10,004 nucleotides of DNA from Cyanobacteria bacterium UBA9579 (GCA_003499585.1 DNSU01000059.1:1585-11588), one strand, 5' to 3'. Numbered from the stretch's first letter, positions 1 through 6,136 are shown. The notes: generated by a model from the sequence alone, not told the origin. Numbers and translations are program-made.

Positions 1-6
1 TATTGC

Positions 7-80
7 AGGAGGGTATGTTTTCGGAGGAGCCTTTGAAATGCGAAGCAATTTCAACAGCGACGGAGAAAATGTACCCTCTT
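7..80 (+). ncRNA. Structured RNA-like element, copy A (compact form)
   Basis: A long outer stem pairs 7-22 with 65-80 (16 pairs, including G.T wobbles). Inside, eight nucleotides (GGAGGAGC) lead to a 5-bp hairpin CTTTG-AAATG-CGAAG at 31-45. A short linker then leads to CAACAGCGACGGA (52-64), which abuts the 3' arm of the outer stem. A second copy at 3912-4048 has the same parts at the same spacing but a different stem sequence, so pairing is conserved while sequence is not. The wobble pairs would be A-C mismatches on the other strand, so I infer plus-strand transcription. The nearest gene on the right is convergent tsf, so this is not a 5' leader of a visible gene. It could be a small RNA or a 3'-UTR element. 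I do not recognise a known riboswitch or ribozyme core. Confidence 0.6.
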
Positions 81-173
81 AAACTTATAGCTTTAGCGGA
101 ATTATACATGATACCAGCCCATTATTAGAGTTATCATCGGTTTAATTAATCTAATCTATCAGGTAATCTTATA

Positions 174-207
174 AAAAACAGAGGAAAGTTAGCTTTCCTC
201 TGTTTTT
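174..207. terminator. Bidirectional intrinsic terminator of rpsB-tsf
   Basis: A perfect 15-bp stem (arms 174-188 and 193-207) has loop TTAG and is flanked by A and T runs, so it reads as a rho-independent terminator on both strands. It lies about 20 nt past the tsf stop on the minus strand and can also stop plus-strand transcription coming from the structured element at the left edge. Confidence 0.9.
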
Positions 208-225
208 AAATTATATAAGCTTTAA

Positions 226-876
226 TTAATCGTTTTTCATTTGTCCCATAACTTCTGCAGCAAAGTCTTCATTTCTTTTTTCAAGACCTTCACCAAGAAC
301 GTATCTGGTAAATCTTCTAACAGTGATTTTTTCTCCGATTTTGGCAATTTTTGACTTAACAAGTTCTTCAATAGTTATGCTTGGATCTTTAACGAAAGTT
401 TGCTCAAGAAGAACTCTTTCTGCCATTAACTTATCAACTCTGCCGGTAACAATTTTTTCTACGATTTCAGGGGGTTTGCCGATAAGATCAGCTTTTCCTG
501 ATTCGATTCTTTTTTCTTCTTCAATTGTTGAAGCAGGGATTTCATCTCTGGAAACATATTCAGGCGCCGAACTTGCAATTTGAAGACAAATATCTTTAAC
601 TAATTGCTGGAATTCTTCATTTTTAGCAACGAAATCTGTTTCGCAGTTAACTTCAATTAAAACACCGATTTTACCATTATGAATATAAGAACCTATAAGC
701 CCTTCAGCTGCAATACGTCCCATTTTCTTTTCAGCGGAAGCTATACCTTTTTGTCTAAGGTATTCTGCAGCTTTTTCCATATTGCCGTTATTTTCTACGA
801 GTGCTTTTTTCACATCCATAAAGCCGGCACCGGTTTTATCTCTTAATTCTTTTACTTGTTCTGCACTAACTGACAT
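226..876 (-). CDS. tsf: Elongation factor Ts (short form)
   Basis: This is the guanine nucleotide exchange factor that recycles EF-Tu-GDP during translation elongation in the cytoplasm. Residues 1-55 form the UBA-like N-terminal domain, with the family pattern [16 protein letters not shown] and [11 protein letters not shown]. The EF-Tu-contacting motif TDFVAKN is at residues 80-86. The protein is 216 aa, close to the compact EF-Ts of cyanobacteria and Thermus and shorter than the about 283-aa E. coli form, so it has a reduced core and lacks the full two-subdomain arrangement. The start is set by AGAGGA about 8 nt upstream of ATG. It lies 27 nt downstream of rpsB, as the second gene of the usual rpsB-tsf operon, and is followed by a strong terminator. 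Confidence 0.97.
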   Translation of the reverse strand: MSVSAEQVKELRDKTGAGFMDVKKALVENNGNMEKAAEYLRQKGIASAEKKMGRIAAEGLIGSYIHNGKIGVLIEVNCETDFVAKNEEFQQLVKDICLQIASSAPEYVSRDEIPASTIEEEKRIESGKADLIGKPPEIVEKIVTGRVDKLMAERVLLEQTFVKDPSITIEELVKSKIAKIGEKITVRRFTRYVLGEGLEKRNEDFAAEVMGQMKND

Positions 877-903
877 TATTTTATCCTCTATTATTCTGAA
901 TCA

Positions 904-1749
904 TTATACTTCTTGAAAGCCTTCTTCTTTTGCTTCTGCTGGTGTTTGCTCTGATTGTTCACGAATTTCTTCTGCGTGCTCTTTAAGCTGCTCAGCATCA
1001 ACATTTGCATGTTCAGGTCTTACTTCTTCAGTTTTTTCAGGAGTTGCTTCTTTTCCTACTCTTTCTCTGATTTGATGACCTTCAATAATAGCATCAGCCA
1101 TTTTGCCTGTAATTAATTTAATAGATCTGATTGCATCATCATTACCAGGAATTACATAGTCAATTGCATCCGGATCACAATTAGTATCTACGATACCAAC
1201 GATAGGAATACCGATTTTATTGGCTTCTTGAATAGCGATCAGTTCTTTTTTCTGATCAACTATGAAGAGCATATCAGGCATGCCTCTCATTTCTTTAATG
1301 CCACCGAGAGATTTGCTGAGTTTAGTAAGCTGCCTTGTTAAAGCAGCAACTTCTTTTTTAGGTAAGCGTTCAAAATGTCCGCTTTCCTTAAATTCTTCGA
1401 TTTCTCTAAGTTTATTAATTCGTGATCTGATTGTTTCAAAGTTTGTTAAAGTTCCACCTAACCAACGTCTATTGATGTAGTATGCACTTGCTCTTTTAGC
1501 TTCTTCTTCAACAATTTCACTTGCCTGTTTTTTTGTGCCTACAAATACTATATTTTTACCTTTAGAGGCGTAGTCTCTAACGAGAGCATATGCGTCATCT
1601 AACATTTGGCTGGTTTGTTGGAGGTCGATAATATAAATACCGTTTCTTTCTCCATAAATGTATTTTTTCATTTTTGGATTCCAGCGACGTGTTTGGTGAC
1701 CAAAATGCACACCTGCCTCTAATAATTCTATCATTGAAGCTACGGACAT
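904..1749 (-). CDS. rpsB: 30S ribosomal protein uS2
   Basis: uS2 binds late in 30S assembly, between the head and body of the subunit. The N-terminus ([20 protein letters not shown]) and the internal block [11 protein letters not shown] are hallmark uS2 sequence, as are [10 protein letters not shown] and the [15 protein letters not shown] stretch. At 281 aa it is longer than the common 230-260 aa. The excess is a Glu/Lys-rich C-terminal tail from roughly residue 230, which looks disordered and acidic; similar tails occur sporadically in S2 proteins. The ATG start is preceded by AAGGAG about 12 nt upstream. It is the first gene of the rpsB-tsf operon, transcribed from a promoter about 70 nt upstream. 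Autoregulation by S2, known in other bacteria, is possible but I see no recognisable leader motif. Confidence 0.97.
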   Translation of the reverse strand: MSVASMIELLEAGVHFGHQTRRWNPKMKKYIYGERNGIYIIDLQQTSQMLDDAYALVRDYASKGKNIVFVGTKKQASEIVEEEAKRASAYYINRRWLGGTLTNFETIRSRINKLREIEEFKESGHFERLPKKEVAALTRQLTKLSKSLGGIKEMRGMPDMLFIVDQKKELIAIQEANKIGIPIVGIVDTNCDPDAIDYVIPGNDDAIRSIKLITGKMADAIIEGHQIRERVGKEATPEKTEEVRPEHANVDAEQLKEHAEEIREQSEQTPAEAKEEGFQEV

Positions 1750-1817
1750 AGTTTAGTTTCTCTCCTTTTTATCTCATTTGCTAATTTAGCTAATAAACGT
1801 ACTTGAAATTCATGTAG

Positions 1818-1845
1818 ATCATAACACAAAGAAAATAATACTCAA
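1818..1845 (-). promoter_or_regulatory. Predicted sigma-70-type promoter of rpsB-tsf
   Basis: On the minus strand, TTGAGT (1840-1845) and TATGAT (1818-1823) are separated by 16 bp, matching the -35 and -10 consensus at 4/6 and 5/6. This would start transcription near 1811 and give an rpsB leader of about 60 nt. Confidence 0.6.
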
Positions 1846-1859
1846 ATTAATAGTGTTCT

Positions 1860-1876
1860 ATGTGGCTAAGCCACAT
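1860..1876. promoter_or_regulatory. Perfect 17-bp inverted repeat upstream of rpsB promoter
   Basis: ATGTGGCTAAGCCACAT has arms of 8 nt around a single base. It lies about 15 bp upstream of the predicted rpsB -35 box and about 85 nt past the stop of the upstream minus-strand gene. There is no T run on either side, so it is not a standard intrinsic terminator. It could be an operator for a dimeric regulator or a degenerate terminator hairpin. No function can be assigned from sequence. Confidence 0.4.
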
Positions 1877-1960
1877 TCTCAGATTACTAATCATTCCAAC
1901 AATACTTTGTCTTATTATGTAGGATATTAATCGTTACTTCAGATTGAATTGTACTATCAC

Positions 1961-2560
1961 CTAGTTATTTTCAACTCTTGTTCTTACTGATTCCAGAATT
2001 TCAGGCAGGTCTTTGCTAACTCCGCTGGAGCGAACAAATTCAGGTATGTAAAATCCTGGATCCAGGTAGATTCTATAACGTAAAATAGTACCATTTTGAT
2101 ATGGCTCTAAGTCATAAGCACCGTATAATTTCTTGAAAGCACCATCAATTTTGGTAAATTTAATTCTTTTATATTTTTCGCTGGTATCAAAAGCCATAAG
2201 ATAATTAAATGTTGGTAAAAAAGGACAGAATTTTATAGCCAATTTAACCTTTTGAGAATTAGGTTTATTCTCAATAACTTCAGCTTTTTTAAATCTGGTT
2301 ACATATTTGGGGAGACTTTCATGATCATTAAGAACTCCCCATACTTTTTGAGGAGAAGCTTTAATAAATATTTTAGCTTCAGCTCCCCTTAGTCCTCCTT
2401 TTAACTCGGAACTTAAGGATCTTGATAAAATTTCCCCGTTTTTTAACTTACTAAGTTCATCCTGAAGCGTTGCTTCAGTTCTTAAAGCTGTATTGATAAA
2501 TATTAATGATGAAATTAATAATAAAAAAATAAATTTGCTATAAATATTAAAGTACCTCAT
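1961..2560 (-). CDS. Exported SRPBCC/START-like (COQ10/polyketide-cyclase-type) protein
   Basis: This 199-aa protein has a short basic N-terminus, a hydrophobic segment at about residues 10-23 (FIFLLLISSLIFI) and a small-residue stretch after it. That pattern is consistent with a Sec signal peptide or a single membrane anchor. The remainder, from about residue 60, resembles the SRPBCC helix-grip fold: AKIFIKASPQKVWGVLNDHE (first strand and helix), LPKYVTRFKKAEVIE, and a C-terminal helix (SKDLPEILESVRTRVE). Such domains bind hydrophobic ligands such as lipids or quinone-type molecules in a deep cavity; the ligand cannot be predicted here. The AGGGGGG ribosome-binding site is just upstream of ATG. 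It stands alone between divergent rplU and the rpsB operon in the same orientation as rpsB. Fold assignment is fairly secure, biochemical role unknown. Confidence 0.75.
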   Translation of the reverse strand: MRYFNIYSKFIFLLLISSLIFINTALRTEATLQDELSKLKNGEILSRSLSSELKGGLRGAEAKIFIKASPQKVWGVLNDHESLPKYVTRFKKAEVIENKPNSQKVKLAIKFCPFLPTFNYLMAFDTSEKYKRIKFTKIDGAFKKLYGAYDLEPYQNGTILRYRIYLDPGFYIPEFVRSSGVSKDLPEILESVRTRVENN

Positions 2561-2584
2561 ATACCCCCCTATTTTTTATAAGAG

Positions 2585-2614
2585 AATATAACCAAAAAAT
2601 TATCTCACTTCCAA
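2585..2614 (-). promoter_or_regulatory. Possible promoter of the SRPBCC gene
   Basis: On the minus strand TTGGAA (2609-2614) lies 18 bp from TATATT (2585-2590), about 25 bp upstream of the ATG. The region is very AT-rich, so chance matches are likely. Confidence 0.35.
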
Positions 2615-2709
2615 TAGGACGAGTGTTTAAAAGAAATAATTATTTTTTGTCTATTGATCGTGTTTGAATTAAAATAATTATAGAATATCATTGTTCTACA
2701 ATAAAGAAA

Positions 2710-2738
2710 TTGACATGATAATGCCTTATTGTTATATT
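2710..2738 (+). promoter_or_regulatory. Strong sigma-70-type promoter of rplU-rpmA
   Basis: A consensus -35 box TTGACA (2710-2715), a 17-bp spacer and TATATT (2733-2738, 5/6) form a near-ideal housekeeping promoter. Transcription would start around 2745 and leave a leader of about 60 nt before rplU, long enough for translational control, though I see no clear conserved leader structure beyond the small palindrome AAGCGCTT. Confidence 0.8.
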
Positions 2739-2804
2739 ATTTAAGCGCTTCCATGGCGTATGTTCATGTAATAAGAAAAGCAAGAGAGAATAAGGAATAA
2801 GCAA

Positions 2805-3119
2805 ATGCTTGCAATAGTTGAAACTGGTGGAAAACAATACGAAGTAACCGAGGGAAGATATATCGATGTTGAACTTTTGGATACAGAAAAAGATGCATCC
2901 CTCGTATTTGACAAAGTCGTAATGATTGTTGATGGAGACAATACAAAAGTTGGTCAACCTTACGTAGACGGCGCAACAGTAAAAGCAAAAGTGTTAGATC
3001 ACGGTAAAGATGCTAAAATTATCGTTTATAAACAAAAACGTAAAAAAGGATACCGCAAAAAACAAGGTCATAGACAGAACTATACAAGAGTTATGATCGA
3101 AAGTATTGAATTAGCATAA
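2805..3119 (+). CDS. rplU: 50S ribosomal protein bL21
   Basis: bL21 is a 23S rRNA-binding protein of the large subunit. The 104-aa length and the start [17 protein letters not shown] match the family, as does the C-terminal rRNA-binding block [16 protein letters not shown] followed by the IESI terminus. AAGGAA lies about 9 nt upstream of ATG and fixes the start. It is the first gene of the rplU-rpmA operon behind a consensus promoter and is followed by rpmA after 46 nt. In many bacteria obg follows this pair; here the operon ends after rpmA at a terminator. Confidence 0.97.
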   Translation: MLAIVETGGKQYEVTEGRYIDVELLDTEKDASLVFDKVVMIVDGDNTKVGQPYVDGATVKAKVLDHGKDAKIIVYKQKRKKGYRKKQGHRQNYTRVMIESIELA

Positions 3120-3165
3120 TAATCAGTAAATTAAGATAAGAAACTATTAAGGTGGTGAAAATTTT

Positions 3166-3423
3166 ATGGCACATAAGAAGGGTATGGGTTCAACCCGAAA
3201 CGGTCGCGATAGTAATGCTCAACGATTAGGTGTTAAAAAATTCGGCGGTGAATTTGTAACCGCAGGAAATATCATCATTCGCCAGCGTGGTACCAAATTC
3301 CATCCTGGAAATAATGTTGGCATTGGTAAAGATGACACATTATTCTCTCTTATTGATGGCAAAGTTCAATTTGAGAGCCATAGAAGAGATAGAAAATGCG
3401 TCAGCGTTTACGCTGCAGTATAA
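3166..3423 (+). CDS. rpmA: 50S ribosomal protein bL27
   Basis: bL27 sits at the peptidyl-transferase centre, where its flexible N-terminus reaches toward the tRNA acceptor ends. The 85-aa sequence has the signature [20 protein letters not shown] and the [15 protein letters not shown] block. The protein starts directly at Ala-His-Lys-Lys after Met, with no N-terminal extension of the type cleaved in Firmicutes and Fusobacteria, which argues against those phyla as host. A GGTGGTG ribosome-binding site precedes the ATG. It is the second and last gene of the rplU-rpmA operon. Confidence 0.97.
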   Translation: MAHKKGMGSTRNGRDSNAQRLGVKKFGGEFVTAGNIIIRQRGTKFHPGNNVGIGKDDTLFSLIDGKVQFESHRRDRKCVSVYAAV

Positions 3424-3435
3424 TAAACAATTATT

Positions 3436-3476
3436 AAAAAATAAACTCGGGGTAATACCCAGAGTTTATTTTTATT
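3436..3476 (+). terminator. Intrinsic terminator after rpmA
   Basis: The stem AATAAACTC-GGG pairs with CCC-GAGTTTATT with a single bulged A and a GTAATA loop, followed by TTTATTT. It lies about 15 nt past the rpmA stop and closes the rplU-rpmA operon. The A-rich 5' flank means it could also work in reverse. Confidence 0.9.
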
Positions 3477-3493
3477 TGAATTAATATTTTATG

Positions 3494-3523
3494 TTGATTT
3501 AGACAATACAAAACTATTAAAAT
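3494..3523 (+). promoter_or_regulatory. Possible promoter of the small secreted protein gene
   Basis: TTGATT (3494-3499) and TAAAAT (3518-3523) are 18 bp apart, between the rpmA terminator and the next ATG. The terminator upstream implies that a promoter must lie in this short gap, which supports the weak boxes. Confidence 0.45.
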
Positions 3524-3558
3524 AATTAACAAGTAAAACAAAAAGGAATTGTTTCTCT

Positions 3559-3867
3559 ATGAAAAAACTATTTAAAGTATTTTTCCTTACTCTTATGGCA
3601 GCAGGACTATTAAGTTTATCAGTTCCATCATCCGCGCTGGCAAAAAACCCGGATCCTCCAAGAACTAGCAAAGTAACTCTCAAAACAGCTGGAGCCGGGG
3701 CTTTATCATTTATAGTTCCTGGCATCGGGCAAGCTGTAAATAACAATAAAGGTGAGAAAGTTCTTACTCATGTAATACTAGGATTTGTATTCCCTCCATC
3801 ACGCTTCTGGTCCTGTTATGATGCAGTGGTTGATCGTCAGGGCGGATACTGGGAAGGCAGAATATAG
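3559..3867 (+). CDS. Small secreted or membrane-associated protein of unknown function
   Basis: The 102-aa product starts with a clear Sec signal peptide: KK at residues 2-3, a hydrophobic core at about 5-20 and an ALA cleavage site, giving a predicted mature start near residue 29. The mature part has a Gly/Ala-rich stretch and the pattern SFIVPGIGQAVNNNKGEK, followed by a hydrophobic segment (about 70-79). This resembles the short 'PGxGQ...NG..KG' hairpin of small membrane proteins. It ends in an aromatic, charged tail (YDAVVDRQGGYWEGRI). An AAGGA ribosome-binding site precedes ATG. A 7-bp AT hairpin overlaps the stop codon, with no T run after it. I do not recognise a named family. The signal peptide and clean ribosome-binding site make it a real gene, and the role is unknown. 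Confidence 0.75.
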   Translation: MKKLFKVFFLTLMAAGLLSLSVPSSALAKNPDPPRTSKVTLKTAGAGALSFIVPGIGQAVNNNKGEKVLTHVILGFVFPPSRFWSCYDAVVDRQGGYWEGRI

Positions 3868-3911
3868 ATTTTATTAAATCTAATATTCTATTAAAAACTA
3901 TAAAAAATAAC

Positions 3912-4048
3912 TTAAGAGCGAATATTCTTGCAGGAACCTTTGAAATGCGAAGTGACAAAGTCACCTTTTTAAGCCATTAATTATTCCAGTGAGGATATAA
4001 TTATGTGCGTTAGTACTCAACAGTGACGGAAAGAATGTTCGCTCTTAA
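3912..4048 (+). ncRNA. Structured RNA-like element, copy B (expanded form)
   Basis: An 18-bp outer stem pairs 3912-3929 with 4031-4048, with one G.T wobble. After eight nucleotides (GCAGGAAC) comes the hairpin CTTTG-AAATG-CGAAG (3938-3952), identical to that of copy A. CAACAGTGACGGA (4018-4030) abuts the 3' arm, as in copy A. The interior is about 60 nt longer than copy A and adds a TGAC-AAA-GTCA hairpin (3953-3963). Copies A and B are both read in the plus direction and bracket the ribosomal-protein block. Copy B lies between the 3' ends of two convergent genes, so it is not a leader of either. The family is unknown to me; an independent small RNA, a 3'-UTR element or a mobile repeat are all possible. 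Confidence 0.65.
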
Positions 4049-4072
4049 ACTAATTTATAAAATACTAAGAAA

Positions 4073-5188
4073 TTATTCTACTGCATAAAGTTTTCCATCC
4101 TGACTGCCAACGTATAATACACCATCAGCAATAGCCGGTGTGCTTAACACAGGTTTTCCTGTTTTTAAAGCCCATTTTCTTGCACCTGATGAAGCACTAA
4201 GAGCATAAATATTACCATCAGCGCTGCCAACATATAAAGTATCATTAACTATTACAGGAGTTGAACCCGCAATTAATCCGCCTAAATGTTTCTTCCAAAC
4301 AACTCCACCAGAATTAGCATTAATGCAATAAATATGCTTATCATCACTTACGGTATAAATCAGATTACCCCTTGCGGCTACAGATCTCCCTACAGTTTCT
4401 TGAGTGGCACAGCGCCATTTTAGAGATCCTGTTAACTTATTAATAGCATAAACATTTTTATCCCAGCTTCCAATGTATACGTTATTGCCTGACACTGCCG
4501 GAGCCGAGATTATGAATCTTTTTGTAGGATATTTCCATTTTAATTTGCCGCTTTTTGCATCAATAGCGTACAAATTAGCATCATGACTTCCAATATATAC
4601 AATATTATTATTTATTGCAGGAGATGACATAATTCTTGCCTGAGTAGCATACTTCCAAGCAATAGTTCCATCTGTTCTATTAACAGCGTAAACGTTTTTA
4701 TCCCAACTTCCAAAATATACATAATCACCATAAATAACAGGGGAAGATGAAATTCTATTTTCGGCTTCAAATGTCCATTTGATAGAGCCTGTTTCTGCAT
4801 CAATGGCATAGAATTTAGAATCTCTGCCACCTATATAAACTATTCCACCTGATATAACCGGAGAAGAATCAACTATATTATCTGTTTTAATAGACCATAT
4901 TTCTTTGCCTGTTTCAGCATTTACTGCATAAATATTCCCATTATCACTACCGAAGAATACTTTACCATTATATACAGCCGGAGAAGAGTTTATTTGCTCC
5001 CCGGCATCAAAAGTCCACTTTAATGCCCCTTTTGGTAAGACTTTAACATTTTGACAATAATTTGTTCTTGCTGGATTTACTCCATACATTGACCAATTAC
5101 TGGCAAATGCAGTTTCTGACACATTTGCAAAAAATAATATAGCTAAAGAAATTGTAGTACTTTTGAAAATTGGTTTTCTAACTCTCAT
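4073..5188 (-). CDS. Secreted PQQ-like eight-bladed beta-propeller protein
   Basis: The 371-aa protein has an N-terminal signal peptide (basic start, hydrophobic segment at about 13-22, small-residue region ending FAS near residue 30). The rest is a run of repeats of about 40 residues with the pattern (V/L)Y(I/V)GSxDxxxYAxxxxxGxxxW. I count eight: seven complete blades, and an eighth strand set (LYVGSQDGKLYAVE) that closes against the N-terminal GALKWTF, the usual velcro of propellers. Blades 3 and 5 share GSWDKNVYA. Proteins of this PQQ_2/BamB-like class are often extracytoplasmic scaffolds; enzymatic PQQ binding is not supported, since no dehydrogenase catalytic residues are evident. A GAGGGGG ribosome-binding site precedes ATG. 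It has no functional neighbours, and copy B of the structured element lies just past its 3' end. Confidence 0.9.
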   Translation of the reverse strand: MRVRKPIFKSTTISLAILFFANVSETAFASNWSMYGVNPARTNYCQNVKVLPKGALKWTFDAGEQINSSPAVYNGKVFFGSDNGNIYAVNAETGKEIWSIKTDNIVDSSPVISGGIVYIGGRDSKFYAIDAETGSIKWTFEAENRISSSPVIYGDYVYFGSWDKNVYAVNRTDGTIAWKYATQARIMSSPAINNNIVYIGSHDANLYAIDAKSGKLKWKYPTKRFIISAPAVSGNNVYIGSWDKNVYAINKLTGSLKWRCATQETVGRSVAARGNLIYTVSDDKHIYCINANSGGVVWKKHLGGLIAGSTPVIVNDTLYVGSADGNIYALSASSGARKWALKTGKPVLSTPAIADGVLYVGSQDGKLYAVE

Positions 5189-5356
5189 ATTTATTTCCCC
5201 CTCTGTGTTATACGGTTTTTTTATTATTGATTATTTAAATAAAATTGTCCTCAAACATTTAACTTAGAAATCTTTCATCAGATTAGTATAGAAATTTTAA
5301 ACCTATATAAAACTATGGCCGAAAAACAGTCTCATATTAGTTACCCTGTTTTCCAT
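5189..5356. other. AT-rich intergenic region, no gene seen
   Basis: This stretch is upstream of the PQQ-like gene and must hold its promoter. I see several AT-rich boxes but no convincing -35/-10 pair, no ORF with a ribosome-binding site and no repeats. The rest of the gap up to 5505 holds the terminator and tRNA-like fragment described separately. Confidence 0.5.
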
Positions 5357-5380
5357 AAAAAAATACCCTGCCTGGCAGGG
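5357..5380 (-). terminator. Intrinsic terminator downstream of the GNAT gene
   Basis: On the minus strand the hairpin CCCTGCC-A-GGCAGGG is followed by TATTTTTTT, a classic rho-independent terminator. It lies about 125 nt past the GNAT stop and would end a transcript that also contains the tRNA-like fragment at 5414-5494. Confidence 0.85.
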
Positions 5381-5413
5381 GGAACTATTATTTAAATCTT
5401 TAAGAGCAAAAAA

Positions 5414-5494
5414 TGACATACTGGACTTGAACCAGCAGCTCCTCTTCTAGGCGAAAAATGAGCCGTAGAAGGGAGGGTGCTCCTTAGAGTATGA
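5414..5494 (-). pseudogene. tRNA-like fragment (T-arm and partial acceptor), degraded
   Basis: Read on the minus strand this ends in a good T-arm (GCTGG-TTCAAGT-CCAGT) followed by ATGTCA and a T run. Upstream lies a bulged 13-bp stem-loop (arms 5439-5452 and 5462-5475), then TACTCTAA and CATAC, the last of which can pair with GTATG of the acceptor side. No D-arm and no normal anticodon arm can be drawn, so it is not a working tRNA. The T-arm side matches the tRNA half at 6095-6136 over about 30 nt, including the flanking CAAAAAATG, with a 2-nt gap. Both sites also have TTAGAGTA nearby on the plus strand. It could be a decayed attachment site from an earlier integration; the identity of the parent tRNA is uncertain. 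Confidence 0.4.
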
Positions 5495-5505
5495 TTGCAT
5501 TCTAT

Positions 5506-6036
5506 TTATGCGTTATTTTTGTTTAATAAATCAATTGTTCCGTTTATTTCAAATAACGCATCAGGGACTAACTCACAAGCCAGAACATATTCTTCAGGAA
5601 TATTATTTGAGTTCTTAATACCCAAATCAACAGACTTCTCAAATCCAAATCTGCTATAATAAGCCGGATCTCCTACAAGTATTACAGACTTGTACCCCAT
5701 TTTTCTTGCTATTTCAAAACTTTTGTTGATTAGTTCAGTTCCAACACCCTTATTACGGTACTCCAGAACAACAGAGATAGGGGCTAATAAGAGTGTCTCT
5801 ATTTTACAGTTACTAGTAGAAATATAACTTTTAGTCAGCATAATGTGACCAATTAATTTATGATTATCTTCGGCTACTAAAGCAAGTTCAGGAATATAAT
5901 TACCACTATTGCGTAATTGATTAACAAAATCTTGTTCTTTACCATTAGAAACTTTTGCTGTTTGAAATGCAACTTTAACTAAATCATATATTTCTTTGAA
6001 ATCACTTTGTTTTTCCTGCCTGATACATATATCCAT
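5506..6036 (-). CDS. GNAT-family N-acetyltransferase (YhbS-like)
   Basis: This 176-aa cytoplasmic protein has the GNAT fold order: N-terminal strand and helix (ICIRQEKQSDFKEIYDLVKVAF), a central strand (LALVAEDNHKLIGHIML), the acetyl-CoA pyrophosphate-binding loop EYRNKGVGTEL at about residues 92-102, and LVGDPAYYSRFGFEKS at about 120-135. The last motif is characteristic of the YhbS/COG3153 branch. The acceptor substrate is not predictable. The start follows AAGGAT about 8 nt upstream. It is a single-gene unit between a tRNA-like fragment on its 3' side and a tRNA 3' half immediately upstream, which suggests cargo in an accretion module at a tRNA integration hotspot. It has no adjacent antitoxin, so a GNAT-toxin role is not supported. 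Confidence 0.88.
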   Translation of the reverse strand: MDICIRQEKQSDFKEIYDLVKVAFQTAKVSNGKEQDFVNQLRNSGNYIPELALVAEDNHKLIGHIMLTKSYISTSNCKIETLLLAPISVVLEYRNKGVGTELINKSFEIARKMGYKSVILVGDPAYYSRFGFEKSVDLGIKNSNNIPEEYVLACELVPDALFEINGTIDLLNKNNA

Positions 6037-6061
6037 ACTGGTATCCTTTTAATTTATCAGT

Positions 6062-6090
6062 TATATATTACTTTAAAAATTTCCAAACAA
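6062..6090 (-). promoter_or_regulatory. Possible promoter of the GNAT gene
   Basis: On the minus strand TTGTTT (6085-6090) and TATATA (6062-6067) are 17 bp apart, directly after the tRNA 3' half and about 25 bp before the GNAT ATG. The -35 box is weak. Confidence 0.4.
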
Positions 6091-6094
6091 AAAA

Positions 6095-6136
6095 TGGCAT
6101 AGACTGGACTCGAACCAGTGACCGCGCGGGTATGAG
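6095..6136 (-). other. 3' half of a CAT-anticodon tRNA: probable attachment site (attL/attR)
   Basis: On the minus strand these 42 nt fit tRNA positions 32-73 in exact register: loop CTCATAC with anticodon CAT, CCGCG (39-43), CGGTC (variable loop, 44-48), ACTGG-TTCGAGT-CCAGT (T-arm), acceptor CTATGCC and discriminator A, with no encoded CCA. The T-arm pairs perfectly. The sequence 5' of the loop (AAGCCT) does not supply the expected CGCGG partner, and no GGCATAG acceptor strand is seen upstream, so the 5' half is absent. A break at the anticodon loop is the standard footprint of tyrosine-recombinase islands that integrate in tRNA genes. The parent is a tRNA-Met or tRNA-Ile2 type. By orientation the inserted DNA lies to the right, and the intact tRNA should be at its far end. 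Confidence 0.8.

Noticed and set aside
7..80. Known riboswitch classes (c-di-GMP, glycine, glutamine, cobalamin, TPP, fluoride)
   Set aside because: None of the conserved core sequences I know for these classes is present in the right order, and no plus-strand gene follows the element.
2688..2988. Minus-strand open frames antisense to rplU
   Set aside because: They overlap the rplU coding region and its promoter, have no ribosome-binding site, and show low-complexity composition.
4003..4026. Seven-codon ORF with a ribosome-binding-site-like GAGG inside copy B, suggesting a tmRNA-like or leader-peptide RNA
   Set aside because: Copy A has no equivalent ORF (the position reads CAGCGA), there is no alanine-rich tag and no tRNA-like end, so it is probably chance. 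It is kept only as part of the note on the variable arm.
3912..4048. Copy B read as a MITE with 18-bp terminal inverted repeats and TTAA ends
   Set aside because: The terminal arms differ between copies A and B but keep pairing within each copy; a transposon would conserve the terminal sequence. RNA structure explains it better.
5506..6036. GNAT gene as a tRNA-acetylating toxin of a toxin-antitoxin pair
   Set aside because: No adjacent small DNA-binding antitoxin gene, and the motifs match the YhbS branch rather than TacT/AtaT.
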